Shown piece after piece: positions 39,179 to 48,506 of a DNA stretch of 64,000 nucleotides (within the stretch, counting starts at the first letter, position 1; the number at the start of each line of letters is the position of its first letter). The position numbers were made by a program, and so were the translations under genes. A model generated the notes under the pieces. That model was not told the DNA's origin. It saw only the letters and a program-made list of their open reading frames with translations, and did not search any database. This stretch comes from Vogesella margarita (lineage in GTDB: Bacteria; Pseudomonadota; Gammaproteobacteria; Burkholderiales; Chromobacteriaceae), in NCBI RefSeq assembly GCF_028548475.1, contig NZ_JAQQLE010000003.1, positions 62,001-126,000 of the forward strand. The letters run 5' to 3'.

Positions 39179-40936
39179 ATGAACAAGCGCATTTTCTCTT
39201 TCCTCACCCGCTGCCTGCTGTGGCTGAGCCTGCTGCTGGCCCCTTTTGCCCACGCGCTGGACCAGGACGACCTGCTGCCGCCGGAACAGGCCTTTGCCGT
39301 CACCGCCGAACGCCAGGGCACGCAGCTGCGGCTGACGGTGACCGTCGCCGACGGCTACTACCTGTACCGCGACCGCAGCCGCTTCGAGACGATACCGGCA
39401 GCGCTGATCACGCAGCAGACCTTGCCCGCCGGCAAGCCCAAGGATGACCCCTACTTCGGCAAGCAGGCCACCTATCCGCCGGGGCCGACCGTGATGCTGC
39501 TGACGCTGCGCCCGGACGCGCCGCAGCAGTTCACGCTCAAGGCCACGGTGCAAGGCTGTGCCGATGCCGGCCTGTGCTACCCGCCCTACACCCACACCCT
39601 CGCCATCGGCGGCGACAGCAAGGCACTGTCGCCGTGGCTGCAACCGGCCGGCGCACAGGGAGACAGCAGCCCGCCACCGCGCGAAGGTCTGGCCACCACG
39701 CTGGCAGCCTTCTTCGTCGCCGGTCTGGGCATGGCGTTCACCGCCTGCATGTACCCGCTGCTGCCCATCGTGTCCTCGCTGATTGCCGGCCAGGGCCAGC
39801 ACCTCACCCGCCGTCGCGGTTTCCTGCTGGCGCTGACCTATGTGCAGGGCTTGGCGGTCAGCTACACCGCCATCGGCATCGCGGCCGGCCTGACCGGCAG
39901 CCTGCTCAGCGTGTGGCTGCAGCAGCCGGCGGTGATCCTCGGCGCCAGCCTGCTGATGGTGGTGCTGGCGCTGGGCATGTTCGATATCGTGTCCATCCAG
40001 TTGCCGTCCAGCTGGCAGACCCGCCTCGCCGCCTCCAGCAACCGCCTGTCCGGCGGCCACATCGTCACCGTGTTCGGCATGGGCGTGCTGTCGGCGCTGC
40101 TGATCGGCCCCTGCGTCGGCCCGCCACTGGCGCTGGCGCTGGGCTACATCGGCCAGACCGGCGACGCCTGGCTCGGCGGTGTCGCCCTCTACGCGATGGC
40201 CATGGGGCTGGGCCTGCCACTGGTCATCGTCGGCACCTTTGGCGGTCACGTGCTGCCCAAGGCCGGCATGTGGATGAAAACGGTCAAGGCCGTGTTCGGC
40301 GTGGTGATGCTGGCAGTAGCCATCTGGCTCGCGACGCCGTTCCTGCCCGCCATCGTGGTGATGCTGCTGTGGGCGGCACTGGCGCTGGCCAGCGCGGTAT
40401 TCCTGAAAGCGTTCGATCCGCTGCCGCCGAACGCGTCATCCGTGCTCAAGCTGGGCAAGGCACTGGGCCTGCTGCTGGCGCTGGTCGCCACCCTGCAGCT
40501 GATCGGCGTGTTCAGCGGCGCCAAATCGGCCCGCTACCCGCTGGCGGCACTCGGCGCCACCGCCGCCGACAGCAGCAAGCCGCAGTTCCGCACCATCGGC
40601 AGCGTGGCCGAGCTGGACGCCGCCCTCGCCGCCGCCCGCGGCCAGCCGGTGTTGCTGGACTTCTATGCCGACTGGTGCGTGTCCTGCATCGAGATGGAAG
40701 AAACCACCTTCCGCGACCCGGCGGTGCGCCAGGCCATGAGCAAGGCGGTGCTGCTGAAGGCCGACGTCACCGCCAACCTGCCAGCGCACCAGGCGCTGCT
40801 GCAACGCTTCGGCCTGTACGGCCCGCCGGGCATGATCTTCTTCGACCGCCACGGCAAGGAGCAGCAGCGTCTCATCGGCTACAGCCCGGCCGACGAATTC
40901 CTGCCGTTGCTGCAACGCCAGCAAAGCGGCGGCTGA
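39179..40936 (+). CDS. dsbD: Thiol:disulfide interchange protein DsbD
   Basis: Carries electrons from cytoplasmic thioredoxin across the inner membrane to periplasmic DsbC, DsbG and CcmG. The 585-residue product has a signal peptide (about 1-26). The N-terminal periplasmic domain has its cysteine pair in GCADAGLCYPP, and the eight-helix core has TACMYPLLPI and GPCVGPP. The C-terminal thioredoxin-like domain has ADWCVSC (Cys500 and Cys503). All three redox modules look intact. It is followed by a 28-base palindrome and a strong terminator. Confidence 0.95.
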   Translation: MNKRIFSFLTRCLLWLSLLLAPFAHALDQDDLLPPEQAFAVTAERQGTQLRLTVTVADGYYLYRDRSRFETIPAALITQQTLPAGKPKDDPYFGKQATYPPGPTVMLLTLRPDAPQQFTLKATVQGCADAGLCYPPYTHTLAIGGDSKALSPWLQPAGAQGDSSPPPREGLATTLAAFFVAGLGMAFTACMYPLLPIVSSLIAGQGQHLTRRRGFLLALTYVQGLAVSYTAIGIAAGLTGSLLSVWLQQPAVILGASLLMVVLALGMFDIVSIQLPSSWQTRLAASSNRLSGGHIVTVFGMGVLSALLIGPCVGPPLALALGYIGQTGDAWLGGVALYAMAMGLGLPLVIVGTFGGHVLPKAGMWMKTVKAVFGVVMLAVAIWLATPFLPAIVVMLLWAALALASAVFLKAFDPLPPNASSVLKLGKALGLLLALVATLQLIGVFSGAKSARYPLAALGATAADSSKPQFRTIGSVAELDAALAAARGQPVLLDFYADWCVSCIEMEETTFRDPAVRQAMSKAVLLKADVTANLPAHQALLQRFGLYGPPGMIFFDRHGKEQQRLIGYSPADEFLPLLQRQQSGG

Positions 40937-40938
40937 AA

Positions 40939-40966
40939 CCGTTGCGGCCAACGTTGGCCGCAACGG
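40939..40966. repeat. Perfect 28-base palindrome built from two overlapping uptake-like words
   Basis: Each half reads GTTGGCCGCAACGG outward from the centre. It equals two copies of the word in its AACGTT variant fused head to head, with no loop. It lies three bases after the dsbD stop. Confidence 0.8.
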
Positions 40967-40996
40967 CGAGCACGCCACACGTCATCACACGCAAAA

Positions 40997-41030
40997 AAAC
41001 AGGCCGCCGGTGCGAACCGGCGGCCTGTTT
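40997..41030. terminator. Bidirectional terminator between dsbD and rlmD
   Basis: Perfect 15-base stem (40997-41011 with 41016-41030) with a four-base loop, flanked by A and T runs. Confidence 0.92.
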
Positions 41031-41057
41031 TGTCACTGCGGCACGCAGTGCCGTGTG

Positions 41058-42596
41058 TTATTGCCCCTGCTTGCCGGCGACGCTGGCCAGATAGGCGGCA
41101 CGACGCGCCTCCTTGGCGGCAACCTTCTCGGCCACTTCCAGCGCCTTCTCGGCCGCGGCCAATGCCTCGCGCTCCTGGCGGGCAGCCATCGACGCAGCAC
41201 GGGCTGCCTCACGCACCGCTTCTTCTTCCGCCTCCATCGCCTCGACTTCGGCGCGGGTCTTGCACGGCCCGGTCTTCTCGAACCAGGCCACCGACTCGAC
41301 GTGGCCGGTGTGCGGGAACATGTTGATGATGCCCGCCGTTTTCAGCGTGTAGCCCTTGGTATTGACCAGCAGACCGGCATCGCGCGCCAGCGTCGCCGGA
41401 TTGCACGACACGTAGACGATGCGCTGCGGCGCGGTGTCCTCGGTAATCGCCTTCAGCAGCTGCATCGCGCCGTCGCGCGGCGGATCGACCAGCATCTTGT
41501 CGAACTTGCCCAAGGCTGCGAACGACTCCTCGGTCACCTCGAACAGGTTGGCCATCTCGTAGCTGACCTTGTGCTGCAGGCCGTTGTGGGTGGCGTTTTC
41601 GACCGCCCGCTTCACCAGCGCCTCGCTGCCTTCCATGCCGTGCACGGTGGCCCCGCTACGCGCGATCGGCAGCGTGAAGTTGCCGATGCCGCAGAACATG
41701 TCGGCAATGCGCTCGCCGGCCTGCGGATCCAGCAGGCGCAGTGCACGGCTGACCATCACGTTGTTGATTTCCGGGTTGACCTGGGTGAATTCGGTCGGAT
41801 AGTACGGCATCTCGACGTCGAAATCGCGCAGGCGGTAGGTCAGCTTCGGCGCATCCAGCGGGTAGATCGGGTAGCAGGTGTCCGGCCCCTTGGGCTGCAG
41901 CCAGATCTGCACGATGCGCTGCGGCGTGGAGTGCGTATCGGAGAACGCGCGCAGCAAGGCGAAGTCGGCATCGGTGATGTCGTCCATGTTACGGAACACC
42001 AGCACGTCCAGTTCGGCACCGACCGCGATTTCCACCTGCGGCATGCGGTTGTAGATCGACAGCTGGGCGATCAGCTCGCGCAGCGGCACGATCAGCGCCG
42101 AGATGTGCGGCGGCAGGATGTGACACTCGCTCATGTCGGCGATGAAACTGGAACGCTTCTCGTGGAAGCCGACCAGCACGCCGTCCTTTTTCGCGACATA
42201 GCGCGCCGACAGGCGGGCACGGTGCCGGTAGCCCCAGGCGGCACCGGCGATCGGCGGCATCACCACCTCGGCCTTGACCCTGCCGATATGGCGCAGGTCG
42301 TCTTCCAGCACGCGCTGCTTGATGGCGACCTGCGCCGAGAACTCGACGTGCTGCATCGAGCAGCCGCCACACACGCCAAAGTGCGGACAGGACGGATCGG
42401 TGCGCAGGAAGCTTTCCTGCAGCACGTCCACCACGTCGGCATTCTCGTAACTCTTCTTGACGCGATAACTTTGATAAGTCACTGTTTCGTATGGCAGGGC
42501 ACCATCGATGAAGATGGCTTTGCCATCGACACGGGCAATGCCGCGACCTTCGTGGTCCAGCGACTCGATATGGGCAACTACAGACGCTTGAGTCAT
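41058..42596 (-). CDS. rlmD: 23S rRNA (uracil-1939-C5)-methyltransferase RlmD with C-terminal extension
   Basis: SAM-dependent methyltransferase of 23S rRNA. The 512-residue product has an N-terminal TRAM domain (residues 1-60), an iron-sulfur cysteine set ([14 protein letters not shown]), the SAM motif [21 protein letters not shown] and the catalytic region [12 protein letters not shown]. After the normal end (CKTR) there are about 65 extra residues rich in Ala, Glu and Arg that look like a long charged helix. RlmD of E. coli lacks this tail. The ATG at 42596 matches the family start. Confidence 0.93.
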   Translation of the reverse strand: MTQASVVAHIESLDHEGRGIARVDGKAIFIDGALPYETVTYQSYRVKKSYENADVVDVLQESFLRTDPSCPHFGVCGGCSMQHVEFSAQVAIKQRVLEDDLRHIGRVKAEVVMPPIAGAAWGYRHRARLSARYVAKKDGVLVGFHEKRSSFIADMSECHILPPHISALIVPLRELIAQLSIYNRMPQVEIAVGAELDVLVFRNMDDITDADFALLRAFSDTHSTPQRIVQIWLQPKGPDTCYPIYPLDAPKLTYRLRDFDVEMPYYPTEFTQVNPEINNVMVSRALRLLDPQAGERIADMFCGIGNFTLPIARSGATVHGMEGSEALVKRAVENATHNGLQHKVSYEMANLFEVTEESFAALGKFDKMLVDPPRDGAMQLLKAITEDTAPQRIVYVSCNPATLARDAGLLVNTKGYTLKTAGIINMFPHTGHVESVAWFEKTGPCKTRAEVEAMEAEEEAVREAARAASMAARQEREALAAAEKALEVAEKVAAKEARRAAYLASVAGKQGQ

Positions 42597-42746
42597 TGTT
42601 TCAGCAAGTAAAAAGGCAAAAGACAAAGTCTGGAATTGTCGCAGAAAGCGCCATAAAAAGCACGGCACACCGCCACATTTGGCGGATGTTGCCGTCCGGC
42701 GTATCTGCTAACATCGGAGTATCCGCTTACCCTGAATCACCCGAGA

Positions 42747-43631
42747 ATGAAATTTTCGTCCCTGCTTGTTGCGGCCGGCATGCTGGCCGCCACCGTCTCC
42801 AGCCACGCCATGACACCGGAGCCGGATGTGCTGGTCAGCAGCACTGGCCAGCACCTGGTCGTCAATCTGCCGCAAACCCGCGTCTTCCTGTACCAGGACG
42901 GCACGCTGGTGAACAGTTACCCGGTGGCTGTCGGCAAGATGATCACCAACACCCCGACCGGCAACTACGCCATCACCGGCATCTACCGCAATCCGGTCTG
43001 GCACGTCCCGAAATCGATCCAGGAAGAGATGGCGCGCGCCGGCAAACCGGTGCAGACCACCGTTGCGGCCGGGCCGGACAATCCGCTGGGGCCGGTATTC
43101 ATCCGCTTCGGTGAAGCCAAGCTCGGTCTCGGCTTTCACGGCACCAACCAGCCCGCCAGCGTGCCCGGCTTCCGCAGCCACGGTTGCGTCCGCCTGCGCA
43201 GCGAAAATGCGCTGGAGCTGGCCGACTGGGTGGATATCGGCGCCGCAGTCACCATCAGCTACCAGACCACCCTGCTGAGTGAAGACAGCGCCGGTGAGCT
43301 GTGGCTGCACGCCTATCCCGACAGCTACAGGAAGGACGACCTCGTGCCGCAGCTGCTGGCAGAAACCCTGCTCAACTGGCAGCACGAGAACCAGCGCCCG
43401 ATTCACGGCAAGCGTGTCGACCAGGCCTTCCGCGAGCGCAACGGCAAGCCGGTATGCCTCAGCTGCAAAAGCACGCAAAACAACCGCATCACCGGCACAC
43501 TCAACGTCGTGCGCTGGTTGAGCCCGCCGCAGGAAATCATCGAAGAGCAGCTGCCTGACGAACTGCAGCCCCTGGACGAGAACAGCGCCCGCGCGCCCCG
43601 CGGCGCACAATCCAAACAGAAAAGCGCTTGA
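42747..43631 (+). CDS. L,D-transpeptidase (YkuD domain, ErfK/YbiS-like)
   Basis: Periplasmic enzyme that makes 3-3 peptidoglycan crosslinks or anchors lipoproteins to peptidoglycan. The 294-residue product has a signal peptide (cleavage probably after SSHA, residue 20). The YkuD domain has HGTNQPASVPGF and the catalytic motif SHGCVRL (Cys147). The last 130 residues contain a CLSC pair and a Pro/Glu-rich tail. The stop codon overlaps the -35 element of the following tRNA promoter. Confidence 0.92.
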   Translation: MKFSSLLVAAGMLAATVSSHAMTPEPDVLVSSTGQHLVVNLPQTRVFLYQDGTLVNSYPVAVGKMITNTPTGNYAITGIYRNPVWHVPKSIQEEMARAGKPVQTTVAAGPDNPLGPVFIRFGEAKLGLGFHGTNQPASVPGFRSHGCVRLRSENALELADWVDIGAAVTISYQTTLLSEDSAGELWLHAYPDSYRKDDLVPQLLAETLLNWQHENQRPIHGKRVDQAFRERNGKPVCLSCKSTQNNRITGTLNVVRWLSPPQEIIEEQLPDELQPLDENSARAPRGAQSKQKSA

Positions 43632-43656
43632 CACCATAAAATGTCCGGGCTATAGT
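43628..43656 (+). promoter_or_regulatory. Consensus sigma-70 promoter for the tRNA cluster
   Basis: TTGACA (43628-43633), a 17-base spacer and TATAGT (43651-43656) form a near-perfect promoter, followed by a GC-rich discriminator typical of stable RNA genes. The first tRNA starts 42 bases later. Confidence 0.9.
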
Positions 43657-43698
43657 GCGCACCTCGCTGACGAATCAAACGATTCTTCAGCGTCCCGT

Positions 43699-43774
<76 letters not shown>

Positions 43775-43780
43775 CAATTT

Positions 43781-43856
43781 GTCCCTATCGTCTAGAGGCC
43801 TAGGACGTCGCCCTTTCACGGCGATAACCGGGGTTCGAATCCCCGTGGGGACGCCA
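43781..43856 (+). tRNA. tRNA-Glu (anticodon TTC)
   Basis: A 76-base cloverleaf with encoded CCA. The anticodon stem TCGCC/GGCGA encloses loop CTTTCAC (anticodon TTC). It lies six bases after the first tRNA-Ala. Confidence 0.97.
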
Positions 43857-43863
43857 GCATTCT

Positions 43864-43939
<76 letters not shown>

Positions 43940-43946
43940 AACAAAC

Positions 43947-43979
43947 AAAAAACCGGCTCACGAGCCGGTTTTTTGTTTT
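43947..43979. terminator. Terminator of the tRNA cluster
   Basis: Stem AAAAACCGGCTC / GAGCCGGTTTTT followed by T-rich sequence; it can also serve the convergent hypothetical gene. Confidence 0.92.
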
Positions 43980-44006
43980 TCCGCATTCTTTTCCTGCCTG
44001 TCACCC

Positions 44007-44519
44007 CTAGCGCAATGCCTGCTCGCTTTGCTGCAAGGACTGCTGCAGTGCCAGCACCTCGCTGCGTTCGCCGGCCCGAGTTACCGCCCGCGACACGAAG
44101 TGGCAGATATTGAAGACCCCTGCCAATCGCGGCGCCACCGCTTCGCGCCACGCCGGCCGTGCACAGCGCGGCCACAGCGGCACCAGCCGCTGCAACACCT
44201 GGCTGACCTGCTGCAGCTCCTGCAGCAGACCGTAGGAAGGATGGCCGCCGCTGAGCAGGGCTCGCTCGCGCATGCCGTACAGCCGCTCTTCCAGCAACTG
44301 CAGCAGGTGCGCCAGCTCTGCCTCCAACTGCGGCAGATCCAGCGCCGCTGCCGGATGCTCGTCCGGGTCCAGCTGCTGCGCATGTTGCGCCAGCAGGCTG
44401 AGCCGGAAGGCATCCTGCGGCACCGCCGGCCCGCCGCCCGCCGCATGGCGCAGCTCCGGAGTGCGCGGCAATTGCTCACCTACCGGCAATGCCGGCCCAA
44501 CTGCCGTTACCTTGACCAT
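44007..44519 (-). CDS. Hypothetical helical protein
   Basis: Not recognised. The 170-residue product is rich in Leu, Gln, Glu and Ala and is predicted to be mainly helical with coiled-coil tendency (LPQLEAELAHLLQLLEERL). There is no signal peptide or membrane segment. AAGGA lies upstream of the ATG. It ends at the tRNA-cluster terminator and is downstream of ribA on the same strand, with a 64-base gap, so it may share that transcript. Confidence 0.6.
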   Translation of the reverse strand: MVKVTAVGPALPVGEQLPRTPELRHAAGGGPAVPQDAFRLSLLAQHAQQLDPDEHPAAALDLPQLEAELAHLLQLLEERLYGMRERALLSGGHPSYGLLQELQQVSQVLQRLVPLWPRCARPAWREAVAPRLAGVFNICHFVSRAVTRAGERSEVLALQQSLQQSEQALR

Positions 44520-44583
44520 GGCACACGTCCTTTCCTGTCACCCCCGACACTGACCTTATCGGCCAGCTTGCCGGATCATGAAG

Positions 44584-45189
44584 TCAAAGACCGAACAAAT
44601 GACCCAGCTTGGCCTTCTTGGTGTCGAGATAGTGGTCGTTGTAGACATTGCGGCCAACCTGCAGCGCCACGCGCTCGGCCACCTCGATGCCGGCCTGCTG
44701 CAGGGTGTCGATCTTGCGCGGATTGTTGGTCATGATGCGCACCGCCGTCACCCCCAGGTGTGCCAGCATCTCGCGCGCGATGCGGAAGTCGCGCATGTCG
44801 GCAGGGAAGCCCAGCTTCTCGTTGGCCTCGACGGTGTCGGCGCCCTCGTCCTGCAGCTTGTAGGCACGGATCTTGTTGATCAGGCCGATGCCGCGCCCTT
44901 CCTGGCGCAGATACACCAGCACGCCGCGACCTTCGGCGGCGATCGCTTCCAGCGCGGCCTCCAGCTGGAAGCCGCAATCGCAACGCAGCGAGAACAGCGC
45001 GTCGCCGGTCAGGCACTCGGAGTGGATCCGTGTCAGCGGCGTGCCGGCGCTCACCTCGCCCAGCGTCAGCACCACGTGCTCGCGCCCTCCGACCTCTTCA
45101 AAGCCGTGCATGTCGAAAACACCCCACTGCGTGGGTAACTGGCAGGTTGCGACATAATCGACGCGCACCGGAGAATCAGGCTGAGTCAC
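44584..45189 (-). CDS. ribA: GTP cyclohydrolase II
   Basis: Opens GTP to the first riboflavin intermediate, releasing formate and pyrophosphate. The 201-residue product matches E. coli RibA in length. It has the zinc-ligand region [20 protein letters not shown], the RQEGRGIGL motif and MTNNPRK. The start is uncertain: no ATG fits, and GTG at 45189 with GGAAG upstream was chosen because homology begins about ten residues later. This is the stand-alone form, not fused to RibB. Confidence 0.9.
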   Translation of the reverse strand: MTQPDSPVRVDYVATCQLPTQWGVFDMHGFEEVGGREHVVLTLGEVSAGTPLTRIHSECLTGDALFSLRCDCGFQLEAALEAIAAEGRGVLVYLRQEGRGIGLINKIRAYKLQDEGADTVEANEKLGFPADMRDFRIAREMLAHLGVTAVRIMTNNPRKIDTLQQAGIEVAERVALQVGRNVYNDHYLDTKKAKLGHLFGL

Positions 45190-45247
45190 GTTGGCTTCCA
45201 CTTGTTGTGCATTGATCTGAAGAATAGTGGGGGCGGACGCCTGCAGT

Positions 45248-45952
45248 TTAAAGAGCCGGCGCCGCCGATTTGGCCAGCGCCCGCAGGTCGACGAAGTGCG
45301 CCGACAGCGCGCAGGCCAGCGCCGCCAGCGTGGCCTGGTGTCCGGCATGGAAGAACCCCGGCTGCGCCGACTCGGCATCAAGGATGCCGATCACCGCGCC
45401 CGCTTCGTCAAACACCGGCAGACACACCTCGCTGCGCACCTTGGGGTCGCACTCGTAGTAGGCACCGCCCTCGCTCTGCCATTGCCGCACATCATCGATC
45501 ACCACGCCGCGACCGCTGCGGCCAACCTTGCTGTTGTTGCTCGCGGCGGCAAACGCCTCGCTCAGCGGGAATTCGGCACGGCTGGGCAGGCCACGGTAGG
45601 CGAGCTTCAGCAGCACGTCGGCCTCCGGGCGCGGCAGCCGGCAGTACACGCCCAGCCAGTCGGCCGGCATCTGCACTAGCACCGCGTCCAGCAAGGCCTG
45701 CAGCGCCTGCAGTCGTTGCGCCAGCCGCGGCGATTCGCCACCGAACTGCGGCGCGATGTCCCACGGCTCGGCCTCCAGCTCGTCGACCAGCGAGCAGCTG
45801 CCACCCTCGCCCAGCTTGGGCACCGGATAACGGTACAAGTCCGGATAGTCCTTGGCCGGCATTGCCGCCAGCGCAACCGACAGCGCCTGCTGCGCGGCGG
45901 CCAGCTGGGCTTCGGACAAGGCCAGCCCGGCCTGTTGCAGATAATCAGTCAT
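45248..45952 (-). CDS. GAF-domain protein
   Basis: The 234-residue product has an N-terminal helical part (about 1-100) and a C-terminal GAF domain (about 100-225). GAF features are WLGVYCRLP, the [22 protein letters not shown] strand pair and [15 protein letters not shown]. The layout recalls free-methionine-sulfoxide reductase and small GAF sensors, but catalytic cysteines of fRMsr were not convincingly placed. The ATG at 45952 is close to GGGGAG. One exact uptake-like word lies within it. Confidence 0.78.
   Translation of the reverse strand: MTDYLQQAGLALSEAQLAAAQQALSVALAAMPAKDYPDLYRYPVPKLGEGGSCSLVDELEAEPWDIAPQFGGESPRLAQRLQALQALLDAVLVQMPADWLGVYCRLPRPEADVLLKLAYRGLPSRAEFPLSEAFAAASNNSKVGRSGRGVVIDDVRQWQSEGGAYYECDPKVRSEVCLPVFDEAGAVIGILDAESAQPGFFHAGHQATLAALACALSAHFVDLRALAKSAAPAL
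45517..45529 (-). repeat. Uptake-sequence-like 13-mer inside the GAF gene
   Basis: Exact TGCGGCCAACCTT on the plus strand; the minus-strand gene reads KVGRS across it. Confidence 0.8.
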
Positions 45953-46100
45953 CACTCCCCCTTCGTACGCACCCCTCGCAAAGGCGCTAGAATCCGGTTA
46001 TCCCGCACCCTGCGGCATCGCCGCATTATGCCCAATCCCCGCGCAAAGCCGAAATCATGACTGCTGCTATCGATATCACCCCCGCGCCGGCCGCTGGCCA

Positions 46101-46113
46101 AAGGTTGGCCGCA
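46101..46113 (+). repeat. Uptake-sequence-like 13-mer touching the arfB start codon
   Basis: Exact AAGGTTGGCCGCA; its last base is the A of the arfB ATG. The AAGG at its start lies in the ribosome-binding-site position. Confidence 0.8.
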
Positions 46114-46514
46114 TGAGCAAGTATCCGGTTTCGCCGCAGGAGGTCGACATCAGCGCCGTGCGCGCGCAGGGTGCCGGCGGCCAGAACGTCAACAAGGTGT
46201 CCTCCGCCATCCACCTGCGCTTCGTGATCCGCGATTCGACGCTGCCGGAGCACATCAAGGAGCGCCTGCTCGCGCTGCAGGACCAGCGCCTGAGCAAGGA
46301 CGGCGTGCTGATCATCAAGGCGCAGCAATACCGCACCCAGGAGCAGAACCGGCAGGACGCGCTGCAACGGCTGCAGCAGCTGGTCGACAGCGTCAGCCAC
46401 GAGCAGAAAGCCCGCCGTGCCAGCAAGCCGAGCTACGGCGCGCGGCAGCGGCGCATGGACAGCAAGAGCCTGCGCGGCAAGATCAAGTCGCTGCGCGGCC
46501 CGGTGCGCGACTGA
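46113..46514 (+). CDS. arfB: Alternative ribosome-rescue factor ArfB (YaeJ)
   Basis: Peptidyl-tRNA hydrolase that frees ribosomes stalled at mRNA ends. The 133-residue product has the GGQ catalytic motif at residues 22-24 (AQGAGGQNVNK), the release-factor-like domain and a basic C-terminal tail. That tail inserts into the mRNA channel (RQRRMDSKSLRGKIKSLRG). Length matches ArfB, not a full release factor. The start codon overlaps an uptake-like word, whose AAGG may also provide a Shine-Dalgarno element. Confidence 0.93.
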   Translation: MSKYPVSPQEVDISAVRAQGAGGQNVNKVSSAIHLRFVIRDSTLPEHIKERLLALQDQRLSKDGVLIIKAQQYRTQEQNRQDALQRLQQLVDSVSHEQKARRASKPSYGARQRRMDSKSLRGKIKSLRGPVRD

Positions 46515-46644
46515 GCCGCCGCAGCCCGCCACCGTTGCGGCCAACCATTGGCCTGCCGCGACAAGCATCCCCGCATGCTGCAACGCGCATTGACAAGCCC
46601 GCCCGCCGCGCCCTCTAATACCGCCCCGCTGCAAGGAATCGACG

Positions 46645-47301
46645 ATGCAAGACCTGCACCACTGGCAAGCCTTCTGCCTCACGCTGGCACGCGAACAGGC
46701 CGGCGACGACGGCGCCCACGACCTGAATCACCTCGGCCGCGTCTGGCATGCGGCGCGGCAGCTGCTGGCCAGCTACCCGCAGGCCGACGCGCTGGTGGTG
46801 ATGGTGGCCTGCTACCTGCACGACCTGGTCAACCTGCCCAAGAACCACCCCGAGCGCCACCTCGCCTCGCGCCAGGCGGCGGCGCTGGCCAGCACAAGGT
46901 TGGCCGCAGCCGGCTTCGATGCGACACGGCTGCCGGCGGTAACTCACGCCATCGAGGCGCACAGCTTTTCCGCCAATATCGCACCGCACACACTGGAAGC
47001 GCAGATCGTGCAGGATGCCGACCGCCTCGATGCGCTCGGCGCCGTCGGCCTGGCGCGGCTGTTCTACACCGCCGGGCGCATGAACAGCGCGCTGGCCGCC
47101 AGCGACGATGTGCTCGCCGTGCAGCGACCACTGGACGACCGCGCCTACGCGCTGGACCACATCGCGGTGAAGCTGGCCACCCTGCCCGCCACCATGCAGA
47201 CCGCCGCCGGCCGCGAACTGGCCGAGACGCGGCTGCAATGGCTGTACCAGTTCCGTGACGTGTTTGTCGCGGAGTGGGCGCCCGAGACCCTGCCGTCCTG
47301 A
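46645..47301 (+). CDS. HD-domain phosphohydrolase (YedJ-like)
   Basis: Predicted metal-dependent phosphohydrolase acting on nucleotides or phosphate esters. The 218-residue product has the HD residues: an early His in HDLNHLGRVW (residue about 26), the HD pair in CYLHDLVNLP (about 59-60) and Asp in QDADRLDALGAVGLARLF (about 128). Length and motif spacing match YedJ and YpgQ proteins. One exact uptake-like word encodes STRLAAA. Confidence 0.85.
   Translation: MQDLHHWQAFCLTLAREQAGDDGAHDLNHLGRVWHAARQLLASYPQADALVVMVACYLHDLVNLPKNHPERHLASRQAAALASTRLAAAGFDATRLPAVTHAIEAHSFSANIAPHTLEAQIVQDADRLDALGAVGLARLFYTAGRMNSALAASDDVLAVQRPLDDRAYALDHIAVKLATLPATMQTAAGRELAETRLQWLYQFRDVFVAEWAPETLPS
46896..46908 (+). 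repeat. Uptake-sequence-like 13-mer (forward) inside the HD gene
   Basis: Exact AAGGTTGGCCGCA, encoding TRLAA. Confidence 0.8.
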
Positions 47302-47424
47302 ACGGCCCCCGATTCGGCTGGCAGCCAGCGGCTGCCGGCGGAAATGACCGGCCAGTACGAGGTGGCACAGACCACCCGGCTGGCCGGGGTCGTACCCACA
47401 ACAACACCTGACCGATAGCAAACC

Positions 47425-48339
47425 ATGAACATCCAACAACTGATCGACGACATCGCCGCCGATGTCCGTCCCTACCTCGCGCAGGCCGCGCCCGCCGACT
47501 ACATCCCGGCACTGGCCGGCGAGGACCCGCAACAATTCGCGATGGCGGTGGCGACGCTGGACGGCCAGCTGTACGCCACCGGCCACAGCGACAAGCGTTT
47601 CTCCATCCAGAGCATCTCCAAGGCCTTCATGCTGGCGCGGGTGCTGGCCGTGTACGGCGACGCGCTGTGGCAGCGCGTCGGCAAGGAGCCGTCCGGCAAC
47701 CCGTTCAACTCGCTGGTGCAGCTGGAGTACGAACAGGGCGTACCGCGCAACCCGTTCATCAACGCCGGCGCGCTGGTGGTCACCGACATCGCGCTGAGCC
47801 AGATCGGCGACTCCAGCAGCGCGCTGCGCGACTTCCTGCGCGAGGAAAGCGCGCAGCCGGCGCTGGATTTCGACTACGTGATCGCGGCGTCGGAATCGGA
47901 GCACGGCCACCGCAACGCGGCGCTGGCGCACTTCATGAAGAGCTGCGGTAACCTGCACAACAATGTCGATCAGGTGCTGGCGCACTACTTCCGCGCCTGC
48001 AGCCTGCGGATGAGCGTGACCGAGCTGGCGCGCGCCGGCCTGTTCCTCGCCAACCACGGCGCCTCGCCGGTCAGCGGCGTGCAGCGCCTGACGCGCAGCC
48101 AGGCCAAGCAGATCAACGCCATCATGCTGACCTGCGGCACCTACGACGCCGCCGGCGAATTCGCCTACCGCGTCGGCCTGCCGTGCAAGAGCGGCGTCGG
48201 CGGCGGCATCCTGGCGGTGCTGCCGGGCAAGATGAGCATCGCGGTGTGGAGCCCGGGGCTGGACTCACGCGGCAACTCGCTGGCCTCCCTGGAGGCGCTG
48301 GACCGCTTCACCACCCGCAGCGGCGAATCGGTGTTCTGA
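47425..48339 (+). CDS. glsA: Glutaminase A
   Basis: Hydrolyses glutamine to glutamate and ammonia. The 304-residue product has the serine-dependent beta-lactamase-like fold of glutaminases: SIQSISKAF (Ser-x-x-Lys, about residues 63-66), NPFINAGALV and KSGVGGGILAVLPGKM. Length equals that of E. coli YneH. It is the last clearly resident gene before the recombinase trio. An inverted pair of uptake-like words starts six bases after its stop. Confidence 0.94.
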   Translation: MNIQQLIDDIAADVRPYLAQAAPADYIPALAGEDPQQFAMAVATLDGQLYATGHSDKRFSIQSISKAFMLARVLAVYGDALWQRVGKEPSGNPFNSLVQLEYEQGVPRNPFINAGALVVTDIALSQIGDSSSALRDFLREESAQPALDFDYVIAASESEHGHRNAALAHFMKSCGNLHNNVDQVLAHYFRACSLRMSVTELARAGLFLANHGASPVSGVQRLTRSQAKQINAIMLTCGTYDAAGEFAYRVGLPCKSGVGGGILAVLPGKMSIAVWSPGLDSRGNSLASLEALDRFTTRSGESVF

Positions 48340-48344
48340 GCCGC

Positions 48345-48375
48345 AAGGTTGGCCGCAAGCCGTGCGGCCAACCTT
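48345..48375. repeat. Inverted pair of uptake-like words after glsA
   Basis: Two exact copies (48345-48357 forward, 48363-48375 reverse) with a five-base loop and the same design as the pirin and acs pairs. These are the last exact copies in the window. Confidence 0.87.
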
Positions 48376-48467
48376 GCCGGCGGCAGACATAAAAAAAGAC
48401 CTGCCACGCGTTATTACCCCCAACTGGGAATACATAGTAAGCGGTTGGCTGTTGTGATTTCTCTACA

Positions 48468-48494
48468 ACACCCCTTTCGCAGGGGTGTTTTTTT
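48468..48494 (+). terminator. Intrinsic terminator before the recombinase trio
   Basis: Eight-base stem ACACCCCT / AGGGGTGT with a five-base loop and a T-run. Confidence 0.85.
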
Positions 48495-48506
48495 GTCTTC
48501 ACAGAG

